This document shows positions 55,101 to 61,100 of a DNA stretch of 64,000 nt, piece after piece. The translations under genes and the position numbers were made by a program. Below the pieces are notes generated by a model. It made no database searches and was not told where the DNA came from. It was given only the letters and a program-made list of their open reading frames with translations. The stretch is from Bimastos eiseni (Eukaryota > Annelida > Clitellata > Crassiclitellata > Lumbricidae). The stretch is from contig OY365818.1 of the NCBI GenBank assembly GCA_959347315.1, positions 5,708,309-5,772,308 of the forward strand, given 5' to 3'. Position 1 is the stretch's first letter, and each line of letters starts with the position of its first letter.

Positions 55101-58100
55101 GAAAGTTCTGTTCCGTGCGCTCCACAGGTGAAGTTCAGTCCCTCAGTTCTGGTGTGGGGAGGCATGACATCTCTTGGATTAACAAAACTTCATATCATTC
55201 CAAATAAAACTTCAGTCACTTCGAGTTATTACATTAATGAGATGCTGGAGAAAGAGGTCAAACCCGCATTCTAGCGAACTGTAGTCTGCGCTCAGTTAAC
55301 AGCCACAAAAATGTTTCATAATAACGGCGAAGGATTATTTCAACAAGACGGTGCGCGTGCACACACATCAAAAGCCTCAGTCGAATGGTTGAACAAAAAT
55401 ATCACTGGATACATCTCACCGGGGGACTGGCCACCTAATTCGCCGGATTTGTCACCAACAGAAAATGTTTGGAGTATTATGGCGGCAACTGTTTATGCCG
55501 ATCCCGAACCCCAGACATTGAACACCTTAAAACGTGGGCTTCGTAAGGCATGGACATCGATACCTCTGACAACTCTGAAAAATCTAATTGGCTCGATGCC
55601 TAATCGACTTGAGGCTGTAATAAAGAGTAAAGGAAACATTATTAAATACTGAATGATATTTTGTATTAATTAATTATGTGTGGATTAACAATGATAGTCG
55701 TATAATATTGTTTTCGGCGTAACTGGACGGTTGCTTGGCACGAATTTGATGACGTCACGGATATTGGCGTTACAATTTTAATAAGTGAGCTAGTGATCTA
55801 ATTTTTTCCCCTAACATTCTCATTTGAACAACCTATCCTCCAGTTTACAACCTTCCATATTATACTGTGTATAACATATATTTGTCTGCATTCAAAATCG
55901 TTCTCGACCTATCGAGTCACCCTATATAAACTAAATTAAGAATACAGATAAATAAAATATAGGAATTTTTTAGTTTATGAGACCACATTGTAAAAAACGT
56001 AGTTTTTGTAGAGAAAAACCTGACGTAGCTACAAACCTTCGAATGACCTTGACATGATCAAGCATTCCTGAACTTCGACTACCGCTGCAAACAAGCAACG
56101 CTTGAAAGCCCAACGACTGTTTAAACACAAAGCATTAGCAGAAATACTCAGGAACAGGTTCAGAAAAATGTACAGCAGCTACATAAATAATGAAACCCTT
56201 AGGGTACTTAATGGCAAAGTGGTTAACTTGCTGGGTAAGTCAAAAGAGAGGTCAAAGAACAGAAATTTGGCTATCTAGATATTCGATCCACCTACATCCT
56301 ATATCCAGCTCATCCTAAATGAGTACACCGGCTGTACACTGTCGGTGGGAAGATGAGACGATGAGCGAGAGGACTGGCCACCCACCCTCATATGCTGAGG
56401 CTGAGAAAATTAAGTCGCTAGCACTTCATGTCCATGGCTGCTTAACGAACTGCTTCCATCCCTTTGTATTTAAACTTGAGACTGCTGCAAGTAGTGTTAA
56501 CATCGGCTTAAACATCAGTTCTTACTATGCAAAGTATCCCTGGCAAGGTATGTTGTTACAGCAGATACCTGTGATTAGTATTATATTCTGATTGCAATAG
56601 ATAATAGTCACAGTCTAATGACTAGGCATTGATGGCGATGAGAAATTGTGAGTGTTATGGACTGGCTGAGGGTCCCTGCACAAAATCATCTCAGGTAGGC
56701 TCATGCCTACATTCTCTGCATTACAAATAATAATACTATTAATATGAATAATATTAATACTCAATAAAATAATACACATATAATAATCAAAAATAATCAT
56801 AAAAAATGATAGTCGATGAAAAAATAATAATAGCAATAATAATACCTTGGACAAAAATAACTAAAACATTTTTATACTGTCACTCGTGTTAGAATATATG
56901 TCAGAATGCTTTCTTTCTCAATACATAATAATAAAATAAAATAATAAAAATAATAATAAAAATAATAATACATATAATCCGGATAATTTTTTATCACCTG
57001 AGGAAATCATAAAAAATATAAAAAAATAAAGATAAAAATAATACAATAAAAATAATAATTATACTCATACAATTATAATAATAATTACTGATGGCATCTG
57101 TCAGCTGTTGGTTAGTTCCATGCCGACCACTTTTGACTCCTTTCTGATTACTGTGCACAGTTTTGCTAACTAATGCATTTTTTCAATCAAAATGACATTT
57201 AACATCATTTAGGTTGGTGCAGAGAGCACCTCAGAGTATATATCTTAAAGGTGCGCTATATAAATGTTTGATTACAATACAATAAAAATAATAAAAATAA
57301 TAATAATAGCATTTGTGGTAGTGTCAGAATTGACAAGAGTATCACCTTGATTGCCGCTAAAACATCTCTGGCACCAATGAGTTCACTGTTGTAGGTAAAG
57401 CGCCCTCTGGAAGTTGCCAGTGCAACTGATGCGGTAAGGATGCCAGGGTGCTTCATCATCCCAGTCTCAATGCCATGGACACAAGAGGAACAAGTCATTC
57501 CCTCAATCTATAATCAATGTCATCAATAATCAATACCAAGTCAGCATACAAAATCAATAATCAAACCATAAGAATCTTAATAAATAAAAATCAGTACTTT
57601 TACAATAAGAATCATAATCAATAGTTAAATAATAAGAATCTTAATCAATAATTAAGCAATAAGAATCTTAAGTAATAAAATTCAATAATTAAAAAACAAG
57701 AATCTTAATCAATAATTAAACAATAGGAATCTTAATCAATAAGAAACAATAAGTAAGCAATAAGAATCTAAATAATGAAACTGAATAATCAAAAACAAAA
57801 ATATTAATCAATAAAATTCAATAATTAAACAACAAGAATCTTAATCAATAAGTAAACAATAACAATGTAACTGGAAACCTTAAAAAGTATCATCTTATCT
57901 GGCAAACCTTACACAATAGCAAGCACAATAATGGTAAAAAGAAAAGAACCATTTATTTTAAATTTAACAAAGAATTAATAATAATTGAAATCAATCAATT
58001 CACAAATAAAATTTATAAAAATATATTAATCAAAAAATCTAAAAGCAGTCAACATCGGCCAAAGAGTAATGGATGACACAATGGCATGTTCCTGTAAGGT

Positions 58101-61100
58101 TGACTAGTCCTTCTCTCGCTAGGCGGTGGTATTGGCTAAATCAGATGCACAATGCAATTGGAACCTTGCATGGCTGCCAACAGTTAAATCCCACCTCTCT
58201 AATAACTTGTTATCATTTAGCTCATACTATACTTGTGGTTTGTCAGCTTGAAAATTAAGTGAAGATATTATTACAAATATTAATTAAAAAAAGGAAGCTT
58301 ACGAGAACATCGACGACATTGTGCCCTTGACCTTCATTCTCAAGGATGGAGGCTGTGAATCCAATGTCGTTAACAAAATTTGCAAGGTCAGAAGCACTGT
58401 ACGAACTAGGATCATAGACCACCTCCCCCTTCTGCGCTATCAGAGATACCAGAACAGACCTGACACCTGCAGAAAGAATAAAAACAAAGTTTGACATGAA
58501 AGTAATTAAAATTCATAATTAAAATTTGTGAAATATCAATTGTACTAAAAATAAGTTGGGATGACATGGCAAACTGTAGCAGTCTCTTGTTGCATCGAAT
58601 CACACCTGTCATGTTCATAGCTCGATTTTCTTCCATTTAGTTAACATATGTACTTTTTCAGTCACAGGCACAATCGAGCATGTTTCTCATGTTCTGTAAA
58701 AAGATGCACACTGCATAAGTGATGTATCGGGTGCAAAAATGTCGACACATGGGCCATTTCTAGCCCCCAATAATTTCTAGCCCTCAACAATGTTTATTTG
58801 GCTCTCAAAGTCTCGCCAAAGGACTATTGTGACGTTTGTGATTAATAATTAAGATCCATATTAAGATGTCCAAGCCTAGTTTTAAATGCATCATTGAAGA
58901 TTAGGTCTTACTAAGATTTTCTGGGGGTTGGCTTATCAAGCACCCTACTGAACTCCCAGCCCCAGTTCAAGATTTAATAAGAAAATACCTAAACCCATCA
59001 ATTTAATTTATATGGTAAATACAAGTTTTAATAAGACCAAATGTTCCTAAACTCATCAGTCTAATTAAATTAAATTATACAAATGTATACAGCAAATTTT
59101 AAATAAATTTCATCAAATTTAAATGAATTTATATGACAAATTCCAAATTCAATACAACCATTCCAAAACTCATCAATTTTATTTTATTAGTGGAAACCTG
59201 TCATCACCTATTGGATGAATCTCTCATACCTTTCTGCTTCCCCAGATGCCTCTCAATGTGTGCGACACACGATCCGCAAGTCATTCCTCCGATGCGCAGG
59301 AAACATTTGCTCAGGTCCTTATCAAGCGGAGGCAGCCCCGAAGGTTTAGTCATCCCATTCAATGGAAGAAGACTGGCTGGGAGAGGGAGACTCTGGATAT
59401 GACCACCATTCTTGACATTTGGTAAGTCTGGAAACAAGGCAATGCAGGCTCATAATGGGTAAGCCTTTACACCACTAACAATGACAAATTAGATATTAAT
59501 ATGGACTGGTTAAATAATAACAGTACTAAAAGAAATCACAAATTAACAGTAAACAATAATTGCACATTAATAATAAAGTTAAATTACATATTAATAATAC
59601 AACAAATTAAATATAAATAATTATAAAAATAAATTGCATATTATTAATAATCACATATTACTCTGTTGACATATTGCTTGTGACAAACTCAACTACATGC
59701 ACATGGACCATATTATGCTATGGAAATTGCAAGACAAATCTGTATTCACTAGCAGCATGCGATTATTTAGGTTAATCTATTTATTATGACCTGCCCAGAG
59801 GTCAGTATTTGGGATATAACCTTTGAACTCTTGTTGACTCAAACATTACCAATTCTGTCGCCTGATAAACCTTTTCTTGATGGCGAGCTCTACATTAAAG
59901 TGACGGCGGCCTGTAGAAAATGTGGATCAGCTCTTTTACAGAAGACAGGATACAAAGGTCCCACAGGAAAATTACTCCCATTACCACAATTTCTTTAAGT
60001 AGTAACCATCAACTTATTCAGCAAGTAGTTACATTCAAATTCTAGGGTTTTAAGCTGGATCAGCAACAATCTTGGAAGAATTACATAAGAACAATTACAT
60101 CTAAAGTAGCTAAGAATGTTGGTATTCTTGAACAAGTCTCACATTTTTCCACATTGTTTTATAAGCTGCTTAAGACTGAGTTGTATCGCCGTGGTAGGCT
60201 GGGAGCGACTCCGAGTAGACTTCATAGAGGGTGCTACATAAATGATGAATGAATGAATGAATTTACTTCCAACTCATGTACAGCCAACACTATATTATAC
60301 CCATAGGCTTGTAGAAAATGTTGATCAGCTCTTTCCCAACTTAAACTTATTTCCCAATTACACTTATTGTAACTTAATATGGGCATACACTTATAAGTTC
60401 AATTTGCAAAGGCTGTCATTTAAAGCAAGCTGTTCTATATTTGGCTGATGAAAAATATGACTGATGAAAACTACTGTCCTAAATTATATCAACTAACATC
60501 TGCTCATACTAACACTTGACTATTTTCCATTCAACGTGCAGTGGCTCACGTTTAGAAAATAGAAAAATATATCCATCAATAGCCATCCTTACCCGAAAGC
60601 CTACACCTTTTAAGATGTGCTATTACCTGACCCATATGACCATTTAATTTCTGCTTTTTAATATTTTGGGATATATTAACTAATTGATTATATTATTATA
60701 AGTTGTTATCATCCTTTGTCTTTTCTCTACTGCCTCATTCTCTTTGTTTTCATTTGAAGGGCTTCATCAATATTCATTTAGTATAAATGATATATATATA
60801 TATATTTCATTTATTCATCTATATATATATATACATACATATATATATTAAATAAATATATATATATATTAAAATTGCCAGATGCTATTAGGCTATTATA
60901 TATATATATATATTTCATTTATTTATCTATATATATATATACATATATATATTAAATATATATATATATATTAAAATTGCCAGATGCTATTAGGCTATTA
61001 TATATATATATATTTTTTTTTTTCTCCAATTTTTCTATACATTATGAGGGTGACCCAACTAGTGGGATAATCCATTAAAAAGTCCCATCCATCCATCCAT

